From positions 1-17,970 of the forward strand of contig JAIRMF010000091.1 of assembly GCA_031258895.1 (NCBI GenBank): a stretch of 17,970 nt of DNA, given 5' to 3'. A program made the translations under genes and the position numbers. Numbering within the stretch: the stretch's first letter is position 1; the number at the start of each line of letters is the position of its first letter. Shown piece after piece: positions 7,635-14,364 of this stretch. Source of the DNA: Dysgonamonadaceae bacterium. GTDB lineage: Bacteria > Bacteroidota > Bacteroidia > Bacteroidales > Azobacteroidaceae. Below the pieces are notes generated by a model. The model worked only from the letters and a program-made list of their open reading frames with translations, was not told where the DNA came from and made no database searches.

Positions 7635-8073
7635 GTTTCGTAGATCTGTGCGTCGCAAGTTACCGAGTCCGAATACTGCGGCGTTACCGGATTTGATTTT
7701 CACGCTTTTATTTTTCTTTATGATGGTGAATAATATGCGTTCTGTGCCTGTTTTGACGGACTGTGAGCTTCCATCGGCGGCCCGGTTACGGCAATTGGAG
7801 GCCGTGTCCGAATTGATTAGAATTACCGTCGGCTATGTTGAAGGAGATTTTGTGATTCGGTTTAATTCTTCGGTTTGCGGGATTGGGGAATTGGACGATC
7901 GGTTGCAATTTTTTCTTGGTGAGAGGGCCCATTCGGAAAATTCGGAGACCACTGTTATATTGAAGATAGACCGTCGGACTCCGATGAGGACTGTGAACGA
8001 CATTCGCTCTGCCCTTCGCAGGAACGGCTTGTTGACGGTGTTTTATGCGGCGGACGAGCATCTTTCTTTTTGA
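7627..8073 (+). CDS. ExbD/TolR-like biopolymer transport protein (second of two)
   Basis: A 148-residue ExbD-type protein, close to the classical length. From GTG it reads (M)IKFRRSVRRKLPSPNTAALP, then the helix DLIFTLLFFFMM with the conserved aspartate at D22, then a periplasmic domain with TVILKIDRRTPMRTVNDIRSALR. The last part corresponds to the segment in ExbD that reads like 'v.i.aD...y..v..v...l...G'. Two dissimilar ExbD proteins in a row are common in Bacteroidota and may form a mixed dimer. The coding start overlaps the end of the previous gene by 8 bases. It is the last gene before the large repeat region. Confidence 0.88.
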   Translation: MIKFRRSVRRKLPSPNTAALPDLIFTLLFFFMMVNNMRSVPVLTDCELPSAARLRQLEAVSELIRITVGYVEGDFVIRFNSSVCGIGELDDRLQFFLGERAHSENSETTVILKIDRRTPMRTVNDIRSALRRNGLLTVFYAADEHLSF

Positions 8074-8319
8074 ACGCAAATAACGTTTCAAAAATCCTTA
8101 AAGTTATTATAGTTTCTTTTGCCGCATGTTGCGGCGAATAGAAAACGCTTTAATGTGTGTTTGCCGGAGTTTACGGCGAACAAAAGACACTGCGAGTTTC
8201 TTTCGCAGAACATTTCGACGAAATGAGGGCTTTAATCGTTAAGGTCATTAAGATTTTAAGAATCCTTAAAGTTCTTAAAGTTTTCTTTGCCGCAATTTGC
8301 GTCGAAAAAAAATGATTTT
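8074..8319. repeat. Gene-free stretch with GCCG palindromes and 9-bp TTAAG-type array
   Basis: No gene seen. It holds a hairpin GCCGCA-TGT-TGCGGC around 8119-8134, and GCCGGAGTTTACGGCGAAC ending at 8181. An 80-base repeat (8173-8252) has a second copy at 8809-8888. Five 9-base units run from 8235 to 8279 (ATCGTTAAG, GTCATTAAG, ATTTTAAGA, ATCCTTAAA, GTTCTTAAA). Another GCCGCA-ATT-TGCGTC palindrome stands at about 8289-8303, just before the 21-bp array. Confidence 0.8.
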
Positions 8320-8655
8320 GAGAGTCCCCAAAACAATTTTGAGAGTCCCCTGAACGATTTTAGGGCTTCCCGATCCGAAATTTGGGCTTCCCAAAGCAAC
8401 TTTGGGGCTTCCCAATTTAAGATTGGGGCTTCCCAATTTAGGATTGGGGCTTCCCAATTTAAGATCGGGGCTTCCCAATTTAGGATTGGGGCTTCCCAAT
8501 TTAGGATTGGGGCTTCCCAAATTAAGATTGGGGCTTCCCAATTTAAGATTGGGGCTTCCCAATTTAGGATTGGGGCTTCCCAATTTAGGATTGGGGCTTC
8601 CCAATTTAGGATCGGGGCTTCCCAATTTAGGATTGGGGCTTCCCAATCTGACTTT
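8320..8655. repeat. 21-bp tandem array, sixteen units
   Basis: Units step by exactly 21 bases: two diverged ones at 8320 and 8341 (GAGAGTCCCC core), then fourteen with GGGCTTCCC. The twelve that carry GGGGCTTCCC run from 8404 to 8635. Each typical unit contains the small palindrome TTGGG-GCTT-CCCAA. The ends are diverged and the middle nearly uniform, as expected when recombination or slippage keeps an array alike. Variation is mostly AAGATT/AGGATT/AGATCG. Since 21 is a multiple of three, several frames are open on both strands (GASQFRI, LPNLGLG, GSPNPKL repeats). This is more likely a DNA or RNA element than a gene. Confidence 0.95.
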
Positions 8656-8665
8656 GGGAAGCCCC
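8635..8665. repeat. 12-bp hairpin closing the 21-bp array
   Basis: The last unit, GGGGCTTCCCAA (8635-8646), is matched by an inverted copy TTGGGAAGCCCC (8654-8665) across a 7-base loop. The core therefore occurs fourteen times in one orientation and once inverted at the right-hand end. There is no T-run after it on the + strand. Confidence 0.85.
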
Positions 8666-8692
8666 TAAAAAGACTTGGGGCGGTGCAAAATG

Positions 8693-8754
8693 AGTTTGTT
8701 TGTCTATAAACTTAGCATTGGACAATTTCTGCGTCATTTATGGACAAACAAATT
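8693..8754. repeat. Long inverted repeat with 26-base loop
   Basis: TTTGTTTGTCTATAAA (8695-8710) pairs with TTTATGGACAAACAAA (8737-8752) with one G-T position out of 16, and the stem can be extended by a G-T and an A-T pair. The loop is 26 bases, the same as in the inverted repeat at 303-368, although stem sequences differ. It lies 28 bases after the hairpin that ends the 21-bp array. Confidence 0.8.
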
Positions 8755-9118
8755 ATTCTTATTTACGGATTGACTGTTACTGACATGGAAATTTGCCGGC
8801 AAAAAACGCCGGCGAATAAAAGATACTTCGAGTTTATTTCGCAAAACGTTTCGACAAAAGGAGGGTTTTAATCGTTAAGGTCATTAAGGTACTTAAAGTC
8901 TTAAAAAACCTTAAGGTTTCTTCCGCAACGGGTTTAGGTAAATAGAAAATATTATTCCTTAATTGCCTTAAGGACATTAATGATTTTAAAAACCTTAATA
9001 TTTATTCCGCCGTGGGTTTCGGAGAATAAAAAACATTAATCCTTAAGGGCCTTAAAGTCCTTAATGACTTTAAAGATTTTAAAGCCCCTAATGAAAAAGT
9101 TTGGAGAATCCGTGAGAG
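8755..9118. repeat. Gene-free stretch with 80-bp repeat and three 9-bp TTAAG-type arrays
   Basis: No gene seen. GCCGGC-AAAAAAC-GCCGGC is a hairpin near 8795-8813. The 80-base repeat at 8809-8888 matches 8173-8252 without gaps, with about ten differences. Arrays of 9-base units lie at 8871-8915, 8957-9001 and 9032-9094; the last is the cleanest (CCTTAAGGG, CCTTAAAGT, CCTTAATGA, CTTTAAAGA, and so on). Between them are weaker copies of the CCG...GGAGAATAAA element. Confidence 0.85.
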
Positions 9119-9120
9119 GG

Positions 9121-9156
9121 AAAAACAAAACCGTCCGGATGGTGTTCCGAACGGTT
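9121..9156 (-). terminator. Terminator of the tRNA-Asn unit
   Basis: On the minus strand, AACCGTTCGGA pairs with TCCGGACGGTT (11 bp with one G-T pair) around a six-base loop and is followed by TTGTTTTT. It starts 10 bases after the 3' end of the downstream tRNA-Asn gene. Confidence 0.88.
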
Positions 9157-9165
9157 TCTGTCAGG

Positions 9166-9239
9166 CTCTTCCTCTTGGACTTGAACCAAGGACCCTCTGA
9201 TTAACAGTCAGATGCTCTAACCAACTGAGCTAAGGAAGA
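9166..9239 (-). tRNA. tRNA-Asn(GUU), downstream copy
   Basis: A complete 74-base tRNA: acceptor TCTTCCT/AGGAAGA, D arm TAGCTCAGTTGGTTAGAGC, anticodon arm TCTGA-CTGTTAA-TCAGA with anticodon GUU, a T arm with GGTTCAAGTCC, and discriminator G. CCA is not encoded. Identical to the gene at 9434-9507, and probably transcribed with it from the promoter at 9539-9570, as no TAnnTTTG element is seen directly upstream. Confidence 0.96.
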
Positions 9240-9288
9240 ATCTCTTTTTACTGCTTTTTATATGCTGTTTCCTATTATATCCCTTTTT

Positions 9289-9414
9289 ACTTGCCTTTTT
9301 TACCTCCGCCTTTCCATTGCAACTTTTTTTACCTGCCTTTTTTACCTCCGCCCTTCCGTTGCAACTTTTTTTATTTGCCCCCTCCGTATGCGCTTTTCGT
9401 ACGAATCTTTTTTT
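9289..9414. repeat. 42-bp repeats in the spacer between the tRNA-Asn genes
   Basis: Units start at 9289, 9331 and 9373. The first two differ at only three of 42 positions; the third is diverged but keeps TTGCC, CCTCCG and the closing run of seven T. Seen on the transcribed minus strand the units are purine-rich with A7 runs. The remaining spacer bases (9240-9288, 9415-9433) are T/C-rich with no feature I can name. Confidence 0.85.
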
Positions 9415-9433
9415 CCCTGCCCACCAGGATTGG

Positions 9434-9507
9434 CTCTTCCTCTTGGACTTGAACCAAGGACCCTCTGATTAACAGTCAGATGCTCTAACCAACTGAGCTA
9501 AGGAAGA
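9434..9507 (-). tRNA. tRNA-Asn(GUU), upstream copy
   Basis: Same 74-base sequence as the gene at 9166-9239, 268 bases away, with the same anticodon GUU and discriminator G. Being closest to the promoter, it would be the first of a two-tRNA transcript ending at the terminator at 9121-9156. Confidence 0.96.
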
Positions 9508-9538
9508 ATTTTTCTAAAGAACTTTGAGAAAAGATGCG

Positions 9539-9570
9539 CAAAGGTAGAGGTTTTTTCGGAAATATGCAAT
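9539..9570 (-). promoter_or_regulatory. Promoter of the tRNA-Asn unit
   Basis: On the minus strand TACCTTTG (9546-9539) is preceded 20 bases upstream by ATTG (9570-9567), one base from the TTTG -33 element. The first tRNA starts 31 bases downstream. It is back to back with the promoter of the kinase gene and shares bases with it. Confidence 0.75.
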
Positions 9571-9577
9571 ACCTTTG
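9570..9577 (+). promoter_or_regulatory. -7 element of the kinase-rfbD-prfC unit
   Basis: TACCTTTG lies 19 bases before the ATG at 9597. No good TTTG is seen 19-21 bases upstream. The element lies downstream of an in-frame ATG at 9534, which argues against that earlier start. Confidence 0.7.
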
Positions 9578-9596
9578 TGGAAAAATCGGAAAATAT

Positions 9597-10580
9597 ATGA
9601 AAATCGTAGGAATAGGAAACGCACTCGTCGATATACTCGTTAAACTCCCAAATAACCAAATCTTGGACGAACTTGGAATCGCAAAAGGAAGCATGAACCT
9701 GGTAGACGAAACCGTCAGAGACGCCGTCCTGAAAAAAATCCCCGGCGCAGAACGACAAATGACTACCGGCGGCTCCATCAGTAACACAATGCTCGCCCTC
9801 CGTAAACTCGGCGAACCGTCGGCTTTCATCGGAAAAGTCGGAAACGACGAACAGGGCGAATTTTACCTCAATGAACTTCAAGAATCCGGCGTCACAATGC
9901 ACGTGATACGAGAAAAACAACCCTCCGGAACTGCCGTCGCAATGATAACTCCGGATGGCGAACGAACATTTTGTACCTACCTCGGCGCTGCGGCAAACAT
10001 GCAAAAACAAGACCTGAAACCGGAACACTTCGAACCCTATACCCACCTCTATGTCGAAGGTTATCTCGTGCAAAATCACGAATTGATCGAATCGGTGATG
10101 AAGATCGCAAAAGAAAAGAAAATTACGGTAATGCTCGACCTGGCAAGCTTCAACGTCGTACGGGCCGACCAAAACTTCATCCTCCATCTTGTCGACAGTT
10201 ACGTATCAATCCTGCTCGCAAACGAGGAAGAGGCAACAGCGCTGACCGGAAAATCCGCCGTCGGAGCAATTAACGAAATCGCAGACAAAGTTGAGGTCGC
10301 AATCGTAAAAGAAGGCGACAAAGGATCGCTCGTCAAGTTCGGACAGGAATTGATCCACGTGCCCGTCCACCGGAAAATACATCCCGTCGATACGACAGCG
10401 GCCGGCGATTATTTTGCCGCAGGCTTCTTCTACGGCTTAATCCATGACGCAAGTCTGAAAAAATGCGCCGAAATCGGCAGCCTGCTCTCCTACTATATAA
10501 TACAGGTGGTCGGAACAAAACTGCAGGACAACGTCTGGACGGAAATCCAAAACAGAGTGAATAAAATCGTCGAACAATAA
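9597..10580 (+). CDS. PfkB-family sugar/nucleoside kinase (adenosine kinase-like)
   Basis: A cytoplasmic ATP-dependent kinase of the ribokinase/PfkB family, 327 residues. The N-terminus MKIVGIGNALVDILVKLP with the GxGNALVD pattern is typical of the adenosine-kinase-like branch. TGGSISNTMLALRKLG (around 61-76) is the first family signature. DTTAAGDYFAAGFF (from D265) is the second, with D271 as catalytic base. The usual form is DTxGAGD, so the first glycine is replaced by alanine here. The substrate cannot be read from the sequence; adenosine or a sugar are the likely options. The start follows from the promoter element at 9570. rfbD follows after three bases, so they are one operon. Confidence 0.92.
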   Translation: MKIVGIGNALVDILVKLPNNQILDELGIAKGSMNLVDETVRDAVLKKIPGAERQMTTGGSISNTMLALRKLGEPSAFIGKVGNDEQGEFYLNELQESGVTMHVIREKQPSGTAVAMITPDGERTFCTYLGAAANMQKQDLKPEHFEPYTHLYVEGYLVQNHELIESVMKIAKEKKITVMLDLASFNVVRADQNFILHLVDSYVSILLANEEEATALTGKSAVGAINEIADKVEVAIVKEGDKGSLVKFGQELIHVPVHRKIHPVDTTAAGDYFAAGFFYGLIHDASLKKCAEIGSLLSYYIIQVVGTKLQDNVWTEIQNRVNKIVEQ

Positions 10581-10583
10581 GCC

Positions 10584-11462
10584 ATGATAAAAAATATACT
10601 CCTGACCGGCGCTAACGGACAGTTAGGTTCGGAAATCCGAAAAATAGCCCCGCTTTATCCGCAGTTCACCGTCTTTCCGACAGACGTCGATACTCTCAAT
10701 ATCTGCCGGAAACAGGAAATCAAACAGTTCCTCACAGACAACAAAATCGACGCCATCATCAATTGCGCCGCATATACCGCCGTCGACAAAGCGGAAACAG
10801 ACGTCGACGCCTGCTATGAACTCAATTGCAATGCGGTGCGGTATATCGCGGAAGCTGCCGAAGAAAAAACAAAAATAATTCACGTCTCAACGGATTATGT
10901 GTTCGACGGGCAAGAAAACAAACCGGTGAAAGAAACCGACGTTCCGTCTCCAAAATCAGTCTACGGAAACAGTAAATATGCCGGAGAACAGGCCCTCAAC
11001 ACCATCCGTACGGAAAATATCATCATCCGGACAGCCTGGCTGTACTCATCTTTCGGTAATAACTTCGTCAAAACCATGATTCGCCTCGGCAAAGAAAAAA
11101 ACAGTATCAACATCGTAAACGATCAGTTCGGAACGCCTACCTATGCAGCCGACTTAGCCCAAACAATCATGAACATACTCGTCCATACCGAAGAAAAAGG
11201 TTTTTTCCCAAAAGGAATATACCACTACTCCAACGAAGGGGTCGCGACATGGTATGATTTCTGTCTGAAAATCCATGAACTGGCCGGAATTGTCGGTTGC
11301 CAAGTCAATCCAATACCGACAACCGCCTACCCGACAGCCGCCGCACGTCCGAAATACAGCGTCTTGGACAAAACAAAAATCAAAGAAACGTTCGGAATAG
11401 AAATTCCCGAATGGAAAAAAAGTTTGAAACAGTGCATCAATTTAATTAATCTTGAAAAATAG
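10584..11462 (+). CDS. rfbD: dTDP-4-dehydrorhamnose reductase RfbD
   Basis: Last step of dTDP-L-rhamnose synthesis: reduces dTDP-4-dehydro-L-rhamnose with NADPH, feeding surface polysaccharides. The 292 residues match the family. The Rossmann nucleotide-binding motif is TGANGQLG (residues 8-15), NCAAYTAVDKAE is a family hallmark, and the catalytic Y127-xxx-K131 lies in VYGNSKYAGEQ. RTAWLYSSFGNNFVKTM and NDQFGTPTYAADLA are further conserved blocks. The other rfb genes (rfbA, B, C) are not next to it; instead it lies between a kinase gene (three bases upstream) and prfC (15 bases downstream). Confidence 0.95.
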   Translation: MIKNILLTGANGQLGSEIRKIAPLYPQFTVFPTDVDTLNICRKQEIKQFLTDNKIDAIINCAAYTAVDKAETDVDACYELNCNAVRYIAEAAEEKTKIIHVSTDYVFDGQENKPVKETDVPSPKSVYGNSKYAGEQALNTIRTENIIIRTAWLYSSFGNNFVKTMIRLGKEKNSINIVNDQFGTPTYAADLAQTIMNILVHTEEKGFFPKGIYHYSNEGVATWYDFCLKIHELAGIVGCQVNPIPTTAYPTAAARPKYSVLDKTKIKETFGIEIPEWKKSLKQCINLINLEK

Positions 11463-11477
11463 TCCCCAACTACTTAA

Positions 11478-13079
11478 ATGAGCAACCTGATAAACGAAAT
11501 TCAAAGACGAAGAACCTTCGCCATCATCTCCCATCCCGACGCAGGGAAAACTACCCTTACAGAAAAACTGCTGCTCTTCGGCGGCGCAATACATGTGGCA
11601 GGAGCAGTGAAATCAAATAAAATCCGAAAAAGCGCTACATCCGACTGGATGGAAATCGAAAAACAAAGAGGTATCTCGGTGGCAACCTCCGTGATGGGTT
11701 TCGATTACGAAAACTACCGGATAAATATCCTCGACACCCCCGGACATAAAGACTTCGCAGAAGATACCTACCGTACCCTGACTGCCGTAGACAGCGTGAT
11801 AATAGTGGTCGATATAGCAAAAGGCGTGGAAGAACAAACCCGCAAACTGACCGAAGTATGCCGGATGCGAAAAACCCCCGTGATGATCTTCGTCAATAAA
11901 ATGGACAGAGACGGCGCCGATCCCTTCGACCTGCTCGACGAACTCGAACAGGAACTTAAAATCAACGTCTGTCCAACGTCCTGGCCAATCGGAATGGGAC
12001 GCCACTTCAAAGGCGTCTATAATATCTATGAAGAAAAACTCGACCTGTATGCCCCCGGCAAACAACTCATCACGGAATCCGTTCGGTTCAACAACATAAA
12101 CAGTCCCGAACTTGAAAAAAATCTCGGCGAACACGAAGCGGAAAAACTCCGAACCGATCTCGAACTGATAGAAGGAATATATCCCGCCCTCAAAACCACA
12201 AACACAACAAAAGAACTTCACCGTTACCTGTGCGGCGACCTTGCCCCCGTCTTTTTCGGCTCCGCCCTGAACAATTTCGGAGTGAAAGAACTGCTCGATT
12301 GTTTCATCCGGATTGCCCCATCTCCCAAACCGGTGCAGGCCGTCGAACGCACCGTCATCCCGAATGTCGATCCGTTTTCCGGCTTCATATTCAAGATGCA
12401 TGCCAACATGGACCCAAACCACCGCAGTTGCATCGCCTTCCTTAAAATATGCTCCGGAAAATTCGAACGCAGCGCCGGATACCGCCACATACGACTCGAC
12501 AAGACAATGAAATTCAATCAGGCAACAGCATTCATGGCGCAAAAGAAAGAAACCGTAGACGAAGCATTCGCAGGAGATATAATAGGACTGCCGGACACGG
12601 GAAACTTCAAAATAGGCGACACCATAACAGCAGGAGAAACCCTGCACTTTAAAGGATTACCAAGCTTCTCCCCCGAAACGTTCAAATACATCGAAAATGC
12701 CGACCCGATGAAAGCAAAACAACTCGCAAAAGGTATAGAGCAGCTTATGGATGAAGGCGTCGCACAACTTTTTAAAAATCTTCACAGCGGAAGAAAAATC
12801 ATCGGCACCGTGGGACAGTTACAGTTCGAGGTCATTCATTACCGTCTCCTGCATGAATACGGCGCCAACTGCCGTTGGGAACCGTTGAACCTTTACAAAG
12901 CGTGCTGGATTGAAAGCGATTCGGAAAAAGCGCTCGAAAATTTCAAAAAACGCAAATACCAATACATCGCAAAAGACAGAGAAGGACGCGACATGTTTCT
13001 GGCCGAATCGTCACACATCCTTCGGATGGCACAACAAGACTTCGAGGAAATAAAATTCCATTTTACCTCCGAATTTTAA
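11478..13079 (+). CDS. prfC: Peptide chain release factor 3 (RF3)
   Basis: A translational GTPase that removes RF1 and RF2 from the ribosome after termination. The 533 residues agree with about 530 in the family. G1 is HPDAGKTT (19-26), switch region QRGISV (63-68), G3 DTPGHKDF (86-93) and G4 NKMDRDG (140-146). The RF3-specific SDWMEIEKQRGIS and the C-terminal IGTVGQLQFEVIHYRL are present, which separates it from EF-G. It is the third gene of the run starting at 9597. Its stop lies 12 bases from the stop of the DUF1573 gene on the other strand, with no visible terminator between. Confidence 0.98.
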   Translation: MSNLINEIQRRRTFAIISHPDAGKTTLTEKLLLFGGAIHVAGAVKSNKIRKSATSDWMEIEKQRGISVATSVMGFDYENYRINILDTPGHKDFAEDTYRTLTAVDSVIIVVDIAKGVEEQTRKLTEVCRMRKTPVMIFVNKMDRDGADPFDLLDELEQELKINVCPTSWPIGMGRHFKGVYNIYEEKLDLYAPGKQLITESVRFNNINSPELEKNLGEHEAEKLRTDLELIEGIYPALKTTNTTKELHRYLCGDLAPVFFGSALNNFGVKELLDCFIRIAPSPKPVQAVERTVIPNVDPFSGFIFKMHANMDPNHRSCIAFLKICSGKFERSAGYRHIRLDKTMKFNQATAFMAQKKETVDEAFAGDIIGLPDTGNFKIGDTITAGETLHFKGLPSFSPETFKYIENADPMKAKQLAKGIEQLMDEGVAQLFKNLHSGRKIIGTVGQLQFEVIHYRLLHEYGANCRWEPLNLYKACWIESDSEKALENFKKRKYQYIAKDREGRDMFLAESSHILRMAQQDFEEIKFHFTSEF

Positions 13080-13091
13080 AATGAATCCACT

Positions 13092-14141
13092 TCAAGGATT
13101 CCCTGTTATTTGGATTTCGGCCACAGGTTTGTTTGGTGCGTCGGAAAATATCGAAATATTTGTCGCAATCGCTTCTTTGATTTTTTTATCCGCGGTAATA
13201 ACCACGCTCACGATTTCGCCAGGCTTAATGGAAAAAGCAGTCTTAGATAGTGTAATGCGCGAATCACCCGATTGAATCTTATGGACAGTCAGAGTTGATT
13301 GTCCCGAATTGGAAATTTTCAGCGTTTGGCTGTTTGATTTTTTCAGGCTCTCAAACCGTATTTCGTTTACGGAAAAGTTGATTTTCCCTGCGGCTTTTTT
13401 CTTTTCGGGAGTCAGATCGGATACTTTATCAGCCACAGTAGCGGTGTAGGGAAACTGCTGTGTTTTGCCGTCGATAATTAATTCGAGATTGCCTTTGATG
13501 TGTCCATATCCCGCATTGGCAGCACTAAATGTGATGTTTACAGTAGATTCCTTTTTCGCTCCGAGCGGTTCTTCTCCGAAAGTCACATTAAGATATTTAG
13601 GTATTTTTGCCGCTTGCTGCGATATTGGCTTATCGGAATTGTTGAACACCTCCAGACGCACCGACTTGGTTTCTTTCGGTGCAATCGTACCGAAGTTGAT
13701 TTCCTGTTTTTTCACTCGATAGATGCCGAATCCAATGGGATATTCCGCCGTTGTATCACGTTTTACAGGTTCACCGATAACGGTTCCCGAAATCTGCAGT
13801 TGTACGTTTGGTTCGTGATTGGTGCTCACGGTTACTGATTTGTGAAAATTTGAATTGTATCCGGCAGGATTGAACGTTACCGTAATTTCCCCCGATTTTC
13901 CCGTTTCAATGGGTTCTTTCGTGTAAGATGGGGTAGTACAGCCGCAGGATGCTTTCACGTTCGTGACGACGAGCGGTGTCGAGTGATTGTTTGTGAACTC
14001 AAAAACATGAGTTACCGGGCCTCCTGATGCGGATATTTTTCCGAAATCGTAAGAGACTTCCTTGAACGTGATATTGCCCTCGGCAAAACACTGGCCAAAT
14101 CCAAGGAATAAGCAGGCTAGAAGTGAAACTGTTTTTTTCAT
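13092..14141 (-). CDS. Secreted DUF1573-domain protein
   Basis: A 349-residue exported protein of unknown role, of a type abundant in Bacteroidota. The signal peptide MKKTVSLLACLFLGFGQCFA probably ends at A20. Residues about 26-120 match DUF1573: YDFGKI near the start and VTNVKASCGCTTPSYTKEPI with C66 and C68. Two further Ig-like segments follow, NFGTIAPKETKSVRLEVFNNSDKPI and SLKKSNSQTLKISNSGQSTLTV, so it is probably three beta-sandwich domains of the ASH/HYDIN-like kind. A lipoprotein reading (LLAC, C10) is possible but the stretch before the cysteine is very short. A promoter in the right direction lies at 14399-14429, beyond the oppositely oriented tRNA-Leu gene. Confidence 0.9.
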   Translation of the reverse strand: MKKTVSLLACLFLGFGQCFAEGNITFKEVSYDFGKISASGGPVTHVFEFTNNHSTPLVVTNVKASCGCTTPSYTKEPIETGKSGEITVTFNPAGYNSNFHKSVTVSTNHEPNVQLQISGTVIGEPVKRDTTAEYPIGFGIYRVKKQEINFGTIAPKETKSVRLEVFNNSDKPISQQAAKIPKYLNVTFGEEPLGAKKESTVNITFSAANAGYGHIKGNLELIIDGKTQQFPYTATVADKVSDLTPEKKKAAGKINFSVNEIRFESLKKSNSQTLKISNSGQSTLTVHKIQSGDSRITLSKTAFSIKPGEIVSVVITADKKIKEAIATNISIFSDAPNKPVAEIQITGNP

Positions 14142-14201
14142 TGCGATTTATTTTAATTTTATAAAAACAACATTTTATTTTATCAATCCAAAAAAAACGA
14201 C

Positions 14202-14209
14202 TACCTTTG
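14202..14209 (+). promoter_or_regulatory. -7 element of tRNA-Leu
   Basis: TACCTTTG ends 16 bases before the tRNA. The region 19-21 bases further upstream is A/T-rich without a clear TTTG. Confidence 0.65.
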
Positions 14210-14225
14210 CCACCGTGAACAGGCC

Positions 14226-14309
14226 GCCCGGATGGTGGAATGGTAGACACGCAAGACTTAAAATCTTGTGACCATAGCGGTTGTGCGGGTTCGAGCCCCG
14301 CTCCGGGTA
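14226..14309 (+). tRNA. tRNA-Leu(UAA)
   Basis: A class II tRNA of 84 bases with acceptor GCCCGGA/TCCGGGT (first pair G-T), a D arm with GGTGGAATGGTAGACAC, and anticodon arm CAAGA-CTTAAAA-TCTTG with anticodon UAA. It has a long variable arm and a T arm with CGGGTTCGAGCCCCG. The discriminator is A, as expected for leucine. CCA is not encoded. Confidence 0.95.
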
Positions 14310-14317
14310 CTGATGAG

Positions 14318-14364
14318 ATCGCCAACCGTCTTTTGTATTGAGAATGTTGGCGATTTTGTTATTT
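14318..14364 (+). terminator. Terminator of tRNA-Leu
   Basis: ATCGCCAAC (14318-14326) pairs perfectly with GTTGGCGAT (14346-14354), followed by TTTGTTATTTC. It starts 9 bases after the tRNA. Read on the minus strand the same hairpin has no T-run after it. Confidence 0.8.

Noticed and set aside
8320..8655. CRISPR-like array from the regular GGGGCTTCCC spacing
   Set aside because: The intervening bases (AATTTAGGATT and variants) are themselves repeated, so there are no spacers.
8275..8709. Open frames on both strands with 7-residue repeats (GASQFRI, LPNLGLG, GSPNPKL)
   Set aside because: Several frames at once are open, as expected of a 21-bp tandem array. No gene-like sequence lies outside the repeat and no start signal is seen.
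9262..9468. Hydrophobic 68-codon frame between the tRNA-Asn genes
   Set aside because: It is a reading of the T-rich 42-bp spacer repeats and runs into the second tRNA gene.
9534..9596. Earlier ATG for the PfkB kinase adding 21 residues
   Set aside because: The added part precedes the promoter -7 element, and the family start is MKIVGIGNALVD at 9597.
11613..12647. Minus-strand frame of 344 codons opposite prfC
   Set aside because: Shadow of the RF3 gene, F/V/H-rich and without recognisable motifs.
13081..13275. 64-codon plus-strand frame after prfC
   Set aside because: It overlaps the 3' end of the DUF1573 gene on the other strand and has no family features.
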